Of a stretch of 59,528 nucleotides of DNA, positions 50,219 to 57,944 are shown piece after piece. Under the pieces are notes generated by a model. It did not search any database and was not told the origin of the DNA. It saw nothing but the letters and a program-made list of their open reading frames with translations. Within the stretch, counting starts at the first letter, position 1, and each line of letters starts with the position of its first letter. The stretch is taken from positions 1 through 59,528 of IMG/VR virus record IMGVR_UViG_3300003885_000003. One strand, given 5' to 3'. A program made the position numbers and the translations under genes. Origin of the DNA: a virus.

Positions 50219-50613
50219 CTAATGAATTAACTGACGAAATGTTGGCTAATATTCGCCAAAAATACCTTAACGTGGTTGAGACGCATCGGAGTGCCAATAC
50301 AACTGACGAACAGTACTGGCAAGGTCGCAAAGACGGCAACAGAGAAATTATGGCATTGTTGCCTAGCGTAACAACTGATTACAGCGCACTGAATAAATCG
50401 AGCTTGGGCTATCGTCCCCCCGTTGGTGAACTTTTCGACCGGTTTGTTGAAGATGCCGTGTATTTCATGGCAGCAACTGTGTACGAGTTAAAAACGGGAA
50501 GGTTGGATATGCGAACTAAAACGGGATTGCGCGATACTGTTGAATTGTATGATCGGCTTGCCGCTGATGGGGTCGTCCCCGTGATTGACGACCATTGTTT
50601 ATTTGACCAATGA
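50215..50613 (+). CDS. Hypothetical protein (132 aa)
   Basis: A GTG start overlaps the regulator's stop. Helical, acidic protein with ELFDRFVEDAVYFMAATVYEL. No family was recognised. Confidence 0.6.
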   Translation: MTNELTDEMLANIRQKYLNVVETHRSANTTDEQYWQGRKDGNREIMALLPSVTTDYSALNKSSLGYRPPVGELFDRFVEDAVYFMAATVYELKTGRLDMRTKTGLRDTVELYDRLAADGVVPVIDDHCLFDQ

Positions 50614-51008
50614 CCGGCTTACCCACGAACGCATCCGACGACGTGAAGAAGCTCAACCCTGGTCTATACGGCCCATCGCGAACTGCTGTGCCGGCTGCAA
50701 CCAGCACGTTGGAGGACAAAATGGCGCTGATGTTAGATGCCCTGGGGTTTTCGTATCAGCGTGAATACAAGTTTCACAAAGACAGAAAATAGCGCTTCGA
50801 CTTCGCGATACCGAATGGCAAAATTGCCATAGAGTGCGAGGGGGGCGTGTGGACAAATGGCCGGCACACCCGCGGTTACGGTTTTATCGCTGACTGTGAC
50901 AAATACAATGAAGCGATCTTTGCCGGCTGGCGAGTGTTCAGGTTCACGGCCGATCACATACGTAACGGCCGTGCCTGGGAGATGCTTAGGAGATTACGCT
51001 ATGATTGA
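50610..51008 (+). pseudogene. Vsr/PD-(D/E)XK-like endonuclease with in-frame amber
   Basis: Codons 1-60 (MTGLPTNASDDVKK... ending FSYQREYKFHKDRK) and 62-132 (RFDFAIPNGKIAIECEGG, HTRGYGF, GWRVFRFT) make one endonuclease domain in a single frame, interrupted only by TAG at 50790-50792. The family usually has Trp at this place (RRW.FDFA), so TGG to TAG is the simple explanation. The putative catalytic acidic residues (FDFA, IECEGG) are intact. Either it is a pseudogene, or it is made by readthrough or suppression. Confidence 0.75.
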
Positions 51009-51020
51009 GGAGAAATATAG

Positions 51021-51272
51021 ATGATTATCGATAATTTATTAGTGTTAGATATAGCCAACACATTTTTGGATATTAAAATATTGTTGTCTAGTAAATACAG
51101 CGTTGGCAGATCGGATGGACAACCGCTGTCTTTGTCCGATCAATTGATGATAGATAATATTTTTACAAATGCCGACAAAATAACCGATCAGCTAATCAAC
51201 GATATAACGAAGCAAAATAAAGATAAGTTGGTGGCATCCGTTTTGTTATGGGTAAGTAAAGATTTGCAATGA
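51021..51272 (+). CDS. Small hypothetical protein (83 aa)
   Basis: GAGGAG lies about 10 nt upstream of the ATG. A helical protein (DQLMIDNIFTNADKITDQLI). Its stop overlaps the methylase start. No family was recognised. Confidence 0.6.
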   Translation: MIIDNLLVLDIANTFLDIKILLSSKYSVGRSDGQPLSLSDQLMIDNIFTNADKITDQLINDITKQNKDKLVASVLLWVSKDLQ

Positions 51273-51985
51273 ACCTCATACTACTCGATTTATTCTGTGG
51301 TGCTGGTGGCGGCTCAGTCGGCTTTCATCACGCTGGCTTTGATGTAGTTGGGGTAGACATCAATATGCAAAAACGCTATCCGTATGATTTCCTGCAAATG
51401 GACGCGCTTGATGCACTGCGGAAACTGATAGCCGGTGACGGTCTGTTATTCGGCAGCAGGTGCATCTACCTGAGCGACATTGCTGTTATCGCGGCATCGC
51501 CGCCGTGTCAGGTGTACAGCGTTACGGCTTCTCTGAGCAATGGCAACCATCCTGATTTGGTGGCTATTACTCGTGATGCACTAATAGGGACTGGCAAACC
51601 ATATGTTATCGAGAATGTGCCTGGATCGCCGTTGATAAATCCGCTAATGTTATGTGGTACGATGTTTGGCTTGCGCGTTATTCGCCATAGGTTATTTGAA
51701 TGCAACCCATCAATTTGGTTTCCCCCGGCAATTTGCAACCACTGGGGTACTGCCTCATCGTCTGGTCGAGGCAAAAAACCAACAAACGTGCCTGGCTATG
51801 TGCCTGGCACACTGATAAATTACGATTTCATTACTGTAGCAGGGAGTGACTATATTGTGGCTGACGGCCGTATTGCAATGGGTATTGACTGGATGACAAA
51901 AAAAGAACTGTCGCAGGCGATCCCACCCGCATACACTGAATTTATCGGTAAGCACTTAATACGTGTATTATTTAGCGAGGTATAA
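51269..51985 (+). CDS. C5 cytosine DNA methyltransferase
   Basis: The 238-aa protein contains LLDLFCGAGGGSVGF (SAM motif I), VIAASPPCQVYS with the catalytic Cys, YVIENVPGS (motif VI) and a short target-recognition region; the end has AIPPAYTEFIGKHL (motif X). It is short for a full Dcm enzyme but has the main motifs. It gives the phage a third methylase, of a different base. Modifying the ACGGCCGT palindrome is one untested possibility. Confidence 0.9.
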   Translation: MNLILLDLFCGAGGGSVGFHHAGFDVVGVDINMQKRYPYDFLQMDALDALRKLIAGDGLLFGSRCIYLSDIAVIAASPPCQVYSVTASLSNGNHPDLVAITRDALIGTGKPYVIENVPGSPLINPLMLCGTMFGLRVIRHRLFECNPSIWFPPAICNHWGTASSSGRGKKPTNVPGYVPGTLINYDFITVAGSDYIVADGRIAMGIDWMTKKELSQAIPPAYTEFIGKHLIRVLFSEV

Positions 51986-51990
51986 ATAAA

Positions 51991-52248
51991 ATGCTACAGT
52001 ACAAAATCAAGATCGAGTTTCTTAATGAGGAATTGATTGTAAAAAGTTTGCATATAGCAATGGTAGAAGAGATAGCTGTGCATTTCATCGAGGAATTGTG
52101 CCGAGAGAACGATTTACCAGTACGACATCATTACATCCGCAAACTGGTAGGAGAGAGAGATGGTGTCAGTATCAAATTATTGTCTAATACTGAAATAATG
52201 GAAATGGCAAACGCCCCCCGGCTTCCGTTCAATTGGGACACAATTTAA
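51991..52248 (+). CDS. Small hypothetical protein (85 aa)
   Basis: It starts 5 bases after the methylase stop. Acidic and helical, with ENDLPVRHHYIRKLVGE. It might assist the methylase, but no family was recognised. Confidence 0.6.
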   Translation: MLQYKIKIEFLNEELIVKSLHIAMVEEIAVHFIEELCRENDLPVRHHYIRKLVGERDGVSIKLLSNTEIMEMANAPRLPFNWDTI

Positions 52249-52271
52249 CACTGTACGGTATCGAGGTATAA

Positions 52272-52658
52272 ATGAAACGTAAAACATCCTCCCTAACCTC
52301 TCGCCAAATCGATGAGCTTTGTCGGCAAGCCCGCGCCACTCGCAGTCGGCTGCCTAGTTTCCTGCGCGAATCCCTCGCCTTTGTGTCCCCTGCGGATCGC
52401 TCATGTGTGTTGTCTAATGATGTTCGCAAACGCCCCGCAAAGATCATCAAACGCGGTGTGTGGGGCAACCCTGGTAAGATGCGATCTGATTTGTGGAAAG
52501 TGAAGATGAGTGTAATCGTATGTACTTTTACTGATTTTATGAGTGGAAAATACGCTACAGCAACCGCTGCGGCTGTAGCAATCGGCTATCGCAGAGCCGA
52601 TAACTTAACTAAAAAATGGGATGCGCTGGGGCTGGACTGGCGCAGCAGAAAACTTTAA
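52272..52658 (+). CDS. Hypothetical HTH-like basic protein (128 aa)
   Basis: A basic protein with TSRQIDELCRQARATRSRL at the N-terminus and a C-terminal ATAAAVAIGYRRADNLTKKW segment that fits an HTH. GAGG lies upstream of the ATG. A DNA-binding role is likely. Confidence 0.55.
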   Translation: MKRKTSSLTSRQIDELCRQARATRSRLPSFLRESLAFVSPADRSCVLSNDVRKRPAKIIKRGVWGNPGKMRSDLWKVKMSVIVCTFTDFMSGKYATATAAAVAIGYRRADNLTKKWDALGLDWRSRKL

Positions 52659-52676
52659 GGTTTGTATTTTGCAAAG

Positions 52677-52687
52677 TGTGGTAAAAT
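52677..52687 (+). promoter_or_regulatory. Extended -10 promoter, leaderless
   Basis: TGTGGTAAAAT at 52677-52687 lies 7 bp before the ATG at 52695, and no Shine-Dalgarno is present. Confidence 0.55.
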
Positions 52688-52694
52688 ACCAGAC

Positions 52695-52931
52695 ATGACA
52701 AACACAAGAAACCAGCAACTCATGATTGAAATGGTGAATTGGATAGCTGAATATTTGTTGGAGCACGGCTATCCACCCGCTGCCCCGGACATTGCAGCCG
52801 GCATGGAAAAGAGCTTGACAACTGTATACGCGCTGCGGCGCGAAGCAAGAGCATTGAAAATGTTGGATTATGACACGGCCGTTTCCAGGTCATATCAAGT
52901 GCCAGGTGTATTTTTGGTGGATAAACGATAA
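52695..52931 (+). CDS. LexA-like winged-helix DNA-binding protein (78 aa)
   Basis: The start at 52695 is chosen from the -10 spacing. The protein matches the LexA N-terminal HTH style: MVNWIAEYLLEHGYPPAAPDI, then MEKSLTTVYALRREARALKM, then a wing with VPGVFLV. It has no protease domain. Together with its own promoter it is a second candidate regulator. Confidence 0.65.
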   Translation: MTNTRNQQLMIEMVNWIAEYLLEHGYPPAAPDIAAGMEKSLTTVYALRREARALKMLDYDTAVSRSYQVPGVFLVDKR

Positions 52932-53146
52932 TGTGGATTTCACTCAATCGCACAATCGCACACTACACAGAAGGCGAGAAAAATTCACGTGGCGCATATG
53001 TGTGTTTGTGTGGTTTTGATACATTGCCTAAATTTTGCGAGACGGACAGTTCGGCCAGGCATTGCAAAAATTGTGAGCGGTCACTCGCTAATATGCAGAA
53101 TCAAGTTGGTGACTTCAGCCGGCTAAAAACGAGATGGGGATTATAA
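52931..53146 (+). CDS. Small zinc-finger protein (71 aa)
   Basis: Starts at a TAATG overlap. It has YVCLCGF...C....HCKNCER, a four-Cys zinc site. The gene is between the LexA-like and GNAT-like genes. No family was recognised. Confidence 0.6.
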   Translation: MWISLNRTIAHYTEGEKNSRGAYVCLCGFDTLPKFCETDSSARHCKNCERSLANMQNQVGDFSRLKTRWGL

Positions 53147-53147
53147 A

Positions 53148-53474
53148 GTGATATTTGAAACATTACACGAATCAGCTCAGCGAGGCGAGTTAATTTTAAT
53201 TGACGGTGGTTTTTGCCATTGGCATTTACGCCGTGACCAACAACTAACTATCCGCGAAATAATCAGCATACGGCCGGGCGCTGGGTCTGAGATGTTAGCG
53301 TTTTTAATAGCTGTGCCTGGCGCAACATCTATTTTTGCAAAATGTCCTGCTGATCTGCCTGCAAATGATTGGTATGCTAATCGTGGGTTTCTCTGTGAGG
53401 GAATTCAGACAACACGAACCGGGCGGCAACTGAAATTATGGCGACTACCAATTCCAGGAGGTGATGCACGATGA
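53148..53474 (+). CDS. GNAT-like acetyltransferase (108 aa)
   Basis: A GTG start. The sequence has the phage GNAT pattern: HWHLRRDQQLTIREIISI, IRPGAGSEMLAFL (pyrophosphate-binding-like loop), AKCPADLPANDWYANRGF and LKLWRLP. Short versions of this fold are frequent in phages; the substrate is unknown. The loop is shortened compared with active enzymes. Confidence 0.65.
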   Translation: MIFETLHESAQRGELILIDGGFCHWHLRRDQQLTIREIISIRPGAGSEMLAFLIAVPGATSIFAKCPADLPANDWYANRGFLCEGIQTTRTGRQLKLWRLPIPGGDAR

Positions 53475-54208
53475 AAAAACACCAGCACCAGATAGCAAAT
53501 AAACGGGTATCTGCTACTGGTATGCTATCTGGTGCTGGCATAGATTTGATTTACTGTGCGTCTGGTAACAAACGTTTTGCGAAAATCGCAATTGATGCCG
53601 GATTTTTGTATGGTGCTCAATTACCTGGCACTGTTTATCATCCGATTTATTTTGCTGATCAAAACTGGAAAAAACCAAATCGGCAGAAATATATGGACGC
53701 ATTAGAAAAGCATAGACCATTTATGGCAACAGTTTTAGATTTTGAGCGAATAGACCAATTATCAGAAGTTTTGTCGTGGGCTGAGGAAGCGGCTCGATTT
53801 GTTGAGGTCGTAATGATTATACCAAAATGTTTTGGTTGTATTGTAAAATTGCCGCATATCATTGGAAACAAACCAATCAGATTGGCGTACTCTGTTCCTA
53901 CGCGCTACGGTGGCACATCCGTGCCCGTTTGGGAATTCTGGAATAGACCCGTACATCTCCTCGGCGGCAGTCCACAGAAACAAATGAGATTACGACCTTA
54001 CTTTGATGTAAGGTCTGTTGATGGGAATATGATGCAAAAAGCGGCCGTGACTTGGTGCGGATTCTGGCAACCAGGCACGGCTAGATATGCGTCAAATAGA
54101 TGGTGGCCGACACTAAAAGAATCTGGGAGTCATGTAGTCACGGATGCACCATACGAAGCATTTAGTCGTTCGTGTGAAAGTATTATGCAGGCATGGTTGA
54201 CATTATAA
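53471..54208 (+). CDS. TGT-like TIM-barrel protein (DUF6610-type)
   Basis: The 245-aa protein resembles queuine/archaeosine transglycosylase-like barrels: GIDLIYCASGNKRF, ATVLDFERIDQLSEVLSWAEE, VPTRYGGTSVPVWEF, HLLGGSPQKQ and VRSVDGNMMQKAA. DpdA-type relatives insert 7-deazaguanines into DNA, but no preQ0 or preQ1 biosynthesis gene is in the window, so it would use host precursors or do something else. The start overlaps the GNAT-like gene by four bases. Confidence 0.7.
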   Translation: MKKHQHQIANKRVSATGMLSGAGIDLIYCASGNKRFAKIAIDAGFLYGAQLPGTVYHPIYFADQNWKKPNRQKYMDALEKHRPFMATVLDFERIDQLSEVLSWAEEAARFVEVVMIIPKCFGCIVKLPHIIGNKPIRLAYSVPTRYGGTSVPVWEFWNRPVHLLGGSPQKQMRLRPYFDVRSVDGNMMQKAAVTWCGFWQPGTARYASNRWWPTLKESGSHVVTDAPYEAFSRSCESIMQAWLTL

Positions 54209-54211
54209 AAC

Positions 54212-54297
54212 GGCCGTATCTCTTTTCAGGAGACACGGCCACAATCGGGTCGTTGTCGTGTTAGCGGGAGTGCAACACAACTATAGCGACAACGACC
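54212..54297 (+). other. Two strong hairpins between genes
   Basis: Hairpin 1 (GGCCGT.TCTC / GAGA.ACGGCC, 54212-54240) and hairpin 2 (GGTCGTTGTCG / CGACAACGACC, 54248-54297, with an inner GTGTT/AACAC) fill the gap. Neither has a T-run. A structured leader or an RNA-processing site for the following operon is possible; no promoter was recognised. Confidence 0.65.
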
Positions 54298-54312
54298 TAC
54301 AGGAATTATAGC

Positions 54313-54717
54313 ATGAAAGTAATACATGTGGTTGCCGGCGTTATTGTCGTTGCTATCCTCGTCATATTGCTTGTATCAACGGTCATCGGAAAACCTCTGG
54401 CCGATGCTCAGGCCGCAATAATGCTGCAAGAGCATACACCACTAGAATTACAATTGGCTATACGCCAGAGCCGGCAGCAGGGGAGTGGTGTAAACTGGGC
54501 GCTTATGCTGCTGCTTATCGGCATCGTTACCATAATGGCATACCTTGCTATTGGCGACCGCACAACTAAGCTGCTGCGCGCCTGGAAATCATCACGCAGA
54601 CCACACACGCCGCACCAACCACCAATGATTGAGACGGCGCATATTCAGGAACTACCAATTGCCCCAGCCGCGCCGCGACAACTGCCAGCGACAACGGAAT
54701 GGACAGACCAATCATAA
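54313..54717 (+). CDS. Membrane protein with two TM helices (134 aa)
   Basis: TM1 is at about 4-25 (VVAGVIVVAILVILLVSTV) and TM2 at about 60-80 (ALMLLLIGIVTIMAYLAI), followed by a Pro-rich cytoplasmic tail. It lies one base before the ATPase gene, so the two are likely partners in a membrane complex. Confidence 0.65.
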   Translation: MKVIHVVAGVIVVAILVILLVSTVIGKPLADAQAAIMLQEHTPLELQLAIRQSRQQGSGVNWALMLLLIGIVTIMAYLAIGDRTTKLLRAWKSSRRPHTPHQPPMIETAHIQELPIAPAAPRQLPATTEWTDQS

Positions 54718-54718
54718 A

Positions 54719-56245
54719 ATGAAGTATATTCTACTCCTTACTCTGATTTTAGCTTCATGCAGCGCCGCGACTACTGGCAGTCCATCCGAACTGCGCCAGC
54801 AGGCAGCGCAAATTGAAAATGCAACTGCGCAGGCGGCGACTTACGCGCAGGCGGCAGAGTTGGAGCGCCAGCAGAGTACCCGCGGCGCGGCAACGGTAGC
54901 GGCGATGCAAATCACCATTGAGGCGGCTAATGTCGCTCTGGCAATGCAACGTGACGCGGCGACGGCAACGGCCGTATCCGCACGTCGTGAGAGTGTAGCA
55001 ACAATGGAAGCGGCTCAGGCTCAGGCAACAGCCACGGCCGTTGCCAAAGTGACTGATGACGCACAGAATGAACTTCTATTTTTGCAAGGACTGGAATACG
55101 ACCGGCAACGGCTACAGCAGGAAATTGTACGCGGGTACGCATGGGCGGCCGTGCAAATTCTGGCGGTAACGGCCGTTGTTGGAGCAATCATGCTGATGAT
55201 TCTTACCATCGCTCGACGGCCACAAAATGACCAGGCTGCCCCGCAGTCAGTACAAATTCACGGCCTAACGCTCATCCAGGATACAAGCCGGCAAAGCCCG
55301 TTTGAACGGCTGGTAGCACCTAATTCAGCGCCCTGGGTGCGCGTGGGGCCAGCCCGGCCGGTTGTAAAGAATGCGCCACTAATGTTACCAGCGCCAGCAA
55401 TCACGCTGCCAGTATTACCTACTGGTCACGTATTGATTGCTGGTGAAACTGGTAGCGGCAAATCAACGGCAATGAAAGCTGTGTTGGCATCGCGGGAAAA
55501 CGTGACGGTTTTGGACCCACACGCTGCGCCGAGCGAGTGGTCTGGCGCACACGTTCTAGGTGGCGGCCGTAATTTCGATGCTATCAATGAACACATGAAT
55601 TACATGAGACGGGTCTTGTCTGAGCGATACGCTGCGCGGAACAATGGTCAACGTAGTTTCGATGCAATAACTGTTGCCACCGACGAGATGCCGGCAATTG
55701 TGTCTGCGTTAGGTCGTGGAATTGGAGATGCCTGGCGCGAGTGGTTGCGAGAAGGTCGCAAAGTGGGCTTATTTTTTGTAGTATCGACACAAAGCACACG
55801 GGTAAAAACACTTGGGATAAGAGGTGAGGGTGATTTACTCGAAAACTTCGCTGCTGTATTGGAGTTGGGCAAAGTCGCCCAGGGCAATCACCGCGATCTG
55901 ACGGCTAGACAAGATCGCCCGGCCGTGCTGACAACCATTAACGGTGTGCAGCCGGTTGTTATTCCGTATCACGATCATGATCATGAGCAACAACATCAGT
56001 CACTGTATACAGCGCCACCGGCTTTATTTGACGATCCTACCGTAACTGGCTTGGAAACTGCCAAAGGCAATATTACGGCTGAACAATTCAGAATAGCATC
56101 GCGATTACTTAGGCAAAAAACCCAGACAGGACGGCCGTCAGGCAACGCGATTCAGAGCGTGGTGTGGGGTTATTCAGGCGGCAATGCGTATTATTATTTG
56201 GAGCAAATAAAAAGAGAGATTGAAATCAATACCGAGGGCACATAA
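54719..56245 (+). CDS. Lipoprotein-tethered FtsK/HerA-like ATPase (508 aa)
   Basis: Order of parts: lipoprotein signal with lipobox LASC (Cys 14); Ala/Thr/Gln-rich coiled region (about 25-130); TM helix (about 141-165); P-loop ATPase with LIAGETGSGKST (239-250), Walker-B-like ITVATDEMPAI (317-327) and FFVVSTQSTR. This is an FtsK/TraB/VirB4-like DNA-pump domain held in the membrane. The start at 54719 is chosen for its signal peptide. Such proteins are known from plasmids and integrative elements; in a tailed phage it is unusual. Confidence 0.78.
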   Translation: MKYILLLTLILASCSAATTGSPSELRQQAAQIENATAQAATYAQAAELERQQSTRGAATVAAMQITIEAANVALAMQRDAATATAVSARRESVATMEAAQAQATATAVAKVTDDAQNELLFLQGLEYDRQRLQQEIVRGYAWAAVQILAVTAVVGAIMLMILTIARRPQNDQAAPQSVQIHGLTLIQDTSRQSPFERLVAPNSAPWVRVGPARPVVKNAPLMLPAPAITLPVLPTGHVLIAGETGSGKSTAMKAVLASRENVTVLDPHAAPSEWSGAHVLGGGRNFDAINEHMNYMRRVLSERYAARNNGQRSFDAITVATDEMPAIVSALGRGIGDAWREWLREGRKVGLFFVVSTQSTRVKTLGIRGEGDLLENFAAVLELGKVAQGNHRDLTARQDRPAVLTTINGVQPVVIPYHDHDHEQQHQSLYTAPPALFDDPTVTGLETAKGNITAEQFRIASRLLRQKTQTGRPSGNAIQSVVWGYSGGNAYYYLEQIKREIEINTEGT

Positions 56246-56376
56246 ATGACACTTTTGGCGGTATTGGGTATCAGTACTAAATCAATACTACCAGAGAGGA
56301 ACTGCCAATACTAGCCTAAGTATTGGGTATTGATTCAGTATTGATTCAGTACTGGCAAAAACAGGAATAATTGAGC
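56246..56376. repeat. Iteron-like repeat cluster
   Basis: An 18-bp near-perfect inverted repeat (CAGTACTAAATCAATACT at 56272-56289 and AGTATTGATTCAGTACTG at 56337-56354) with further GTATTG(A/G) copies between them. It could be an operator, a partition site or an origin next to the ATPase gene. A 22-codon ORF overlaps the left part but is not called. Confidence 0.65.
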
Positions 56377-57015
56377 ATGAAATTAACCGACAAACTGAAC
56401 GAATTAGAGGACAGCGCCATCGACGTTATTGGCGTTTTCGGCCCCTGGCTAGGCCCCCTGCCAAGCGCTTACCTGGTTGGCGCAGCAGCTATCAAATATC
56501 TTGGTTGGCCGCCTGTCATCGCCCTGGTTGCGGCCGTTGCCGTCGAATCAATTGGTGTATTGTCGGTTGTTTTGGCACTGCGTCTCTATGAGTGGAATGA
56601 GACAAAAAACAAAACTGATCCTACTGCGCCGTTGTGGTTGGCTGTGTCGCTGGTTGCATTTTATTTTGTGGTGACGATTGGTCTCACTGTGATGCTGGAT
56701 GTAATACCGGAATTGGCCCGATACGCGCCTGCTGTGTTCCCTTTATTGGCGGCCGTTGGTGCGGTAAACATCGCTATTAAAAACGGCCAGCGACGGCGTG
56801 AGGCTGAAAAGCTGGCTAAAAAATCTGAGCGATACAGCCAGCGAAACCAGCCAGCGAAACCAGCGAACCGAGCGAGCGAACCGGTGAGCAAATTCGCTTA
56901 TATTTGCTCATGCGGTCGAGAGTTTGACAGTCAGAACGCATTGAATGGTCATAAGCGAACGTGCAAAACATCAGCGAATGGTCAGCGAAAAGTCAGCGAA
57001 AAGTCAGCGAATTGA
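56377..57015 (+). CDS. Four-TM membrane protein with C-terminal C2H2 finger (212 aa)
   Basis: Hydrophobic segments at about 18-37, 45-67, 84-108 and 118-134 are followed by a basic linker and a classic CSCGREFDSQNALNGHKRTC-type finger (about 172-190). DUF2637-like Chloroflexota/actinobacterial elements have related membrane proteins beside FtsK-like pumps. Membrane plus DNA-binding finger suggests anchoring of DNA to the membrane. Confidence 0.7.
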   Translation: MKLTDKLNELEDSAIDVIGVFGPWLGPLPSAYLVGAAAIKYLGWPPVIALVAAVAVESIGVLSVVLALRLYEWNETKNKTDPTAPLWLAVSLVAFYFVVTIGLTVMLDVIPELARYAPAVFPLLAAVGAVNIAIKNGQRRREAEKLAKKSERYSQRNQPAKPANRASEPVSKFAYICSCGREFDSQNALNGHKRTCKTSANGQRKVSEKSAN

Positions 57016-57025
57016 GGATGATGCG

Positions 57026-57277
57026 ATGATTGACACTATCATGCAAACGGCCGTAACGTGGTCAGAATTAACGCGGTTACTTGTGGCTGCCGGGTGGGTT
57101 GTTTTCTGCATGTATTGCCTAATTGTTATTCGTGGTTTTTGGAATTCGTGGTTTGCGGCTAGTCCAGTCACTGCTGCGCTGCTAGGCTGGCCGCTGTTGG
57201 TGTTAGGCTGTGCGTTTTGGGGCATCATGGCTTTGGGCGGCGTGGCCGTAATTATTAACAGCGTATATTTTTATTAA
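57026..57277 (+). CDS. Small membrane protein (83 aa)
   Basis: The start at 57026 has GAGGATG upstream. TM helices at about 18-40 and 48-75 (PLLVLGCAFWGIMALGGVAVI). It continues the membrane-protein operon. Confidence 0.6.
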   Translation: MIDTIMQTAVTWSELTRLLVAAGWVVFCMYCLIVIRGFWNSWFAASPVTAALLGWPLLVLGCAFWGIMALGGVAVIINSVYFY

Positions 57278-57290
57278 ATGGAGGTGGATA

Positions 57291-57473
57291 ATGAATGATG
57301 GCACAAAGGTCAGAATAACCCAACTCTCACTTATGGTCGGGATCATCTTAGCAGTGACTGGCTACATGCTCATGATCCAATACAACGGGTTGAGCCTAAT
57401 TGTACTGCCAGTCGGCACAGGGATGACATGGTTTGCGGTGGCAACGGCCGTATACCGTAGGTTAAAGCAATGA
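57291..57473 (+). CDS. Small membrane protein, tandem paralogue 1 (60 aa)
   Basis: Two TM segments (LMVGIILAVTGYMLMI and LSLIVLPVGTGMTWFAVATAV) and a basic end YRRLKQ. GGAGG lies upstream. The next gene has the same layout. Confidence 0.65.
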   Translation: MNDGTKVRITQLSLMVGIILAVTGYMLMIQYNGLSLIVLPVGTGMTWFAVATAVYRRLKQ

Positions 57474-57649
57474 ATGACAGCACAAAGGTAAAACTAAACC
57501 AATTAGCATTCCTAACCAGTATCTTCATAACTGCGACTGGTTGCAAGCTCGTAATCCAATACAATTACTTTGGCCTGCTTGTGCTGATAATTGGCATAGG
57601 GTTGCTATTTTTTGCGGTGACAATAGCCGCAAACTGCGAATTCAAATAG
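57470..57649 (+). CDS. Small membrane protein, tandem paralogue 2 (59 aa)
   Basis: The start overlaps the stop of paralogue 1 (ATGA). The opening (MNDSTKVKLNQLAF) aligns with MNDGTKVRITQLSL; both then have two TM helices. It ends NCEFK. The pair arose by tandem duplication. Confidence 0.65.
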   Translation: MNDSTKVKLNQLAFLTSIFITATGCKLVIQYNYFGLLVLIIGIGLLFFAVTIAANCEFK

Positions 57650-57669
57650 TGATTAAAAAAAGGAGAATA

Positions 57670-57933
57670 ATGGACAACTATTTACTCGAAGACTTAGCAG
57701 AAGTTCGGCATGACATATGGTTGCGTGAACAAATAGCAGAAGTTCAGCATGACATATGGTCACATTGGATGAAATACATGTTTTCGCAAGGCGTAATGCA
57801 GGATGGTTCTTGGCTTATGCCAGAAGAAAAGGTCTTGCGTTGGAAGCGACAAATGAAAACCGCTTATTCTGATCTAACAGAAAATGAGCGCGAATCTGAT
57901 AGGGATCAAGCTGACAAGATTCTGGAAATTTAA
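57670..57933 (+). CDS. Conserved small phage protein (WSHWM...SDRDQADK family)
   Basis: The 87-aa protein has an N-terminal duplicated 'IAEV.HDIW' and a conserved WSHWMKYMFSQG, W.RQM.T.YS.LTE and SDRDQADKIL. This combination is frequent in environmental phages, function unknown. Confidence 0.65.
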   Translation: MDNYLLEDLAEVRHDIWLREQIAEVQHDIWSHWMKYMFSQGVMQDGSWLMPEEKVLRWKRQMKTAYSDLTENERESDRDQADKILEI

Positions 57934-57944
57934 TTATAATTGAT

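Noticed and set aside
50610-51008. Recoding of TAG to an amino acid in the whole phage
   Set aside because: Many other genes end in TAG with sensible following starts (for example 46157, 57649, 59019), so global reassignment is unlikely.
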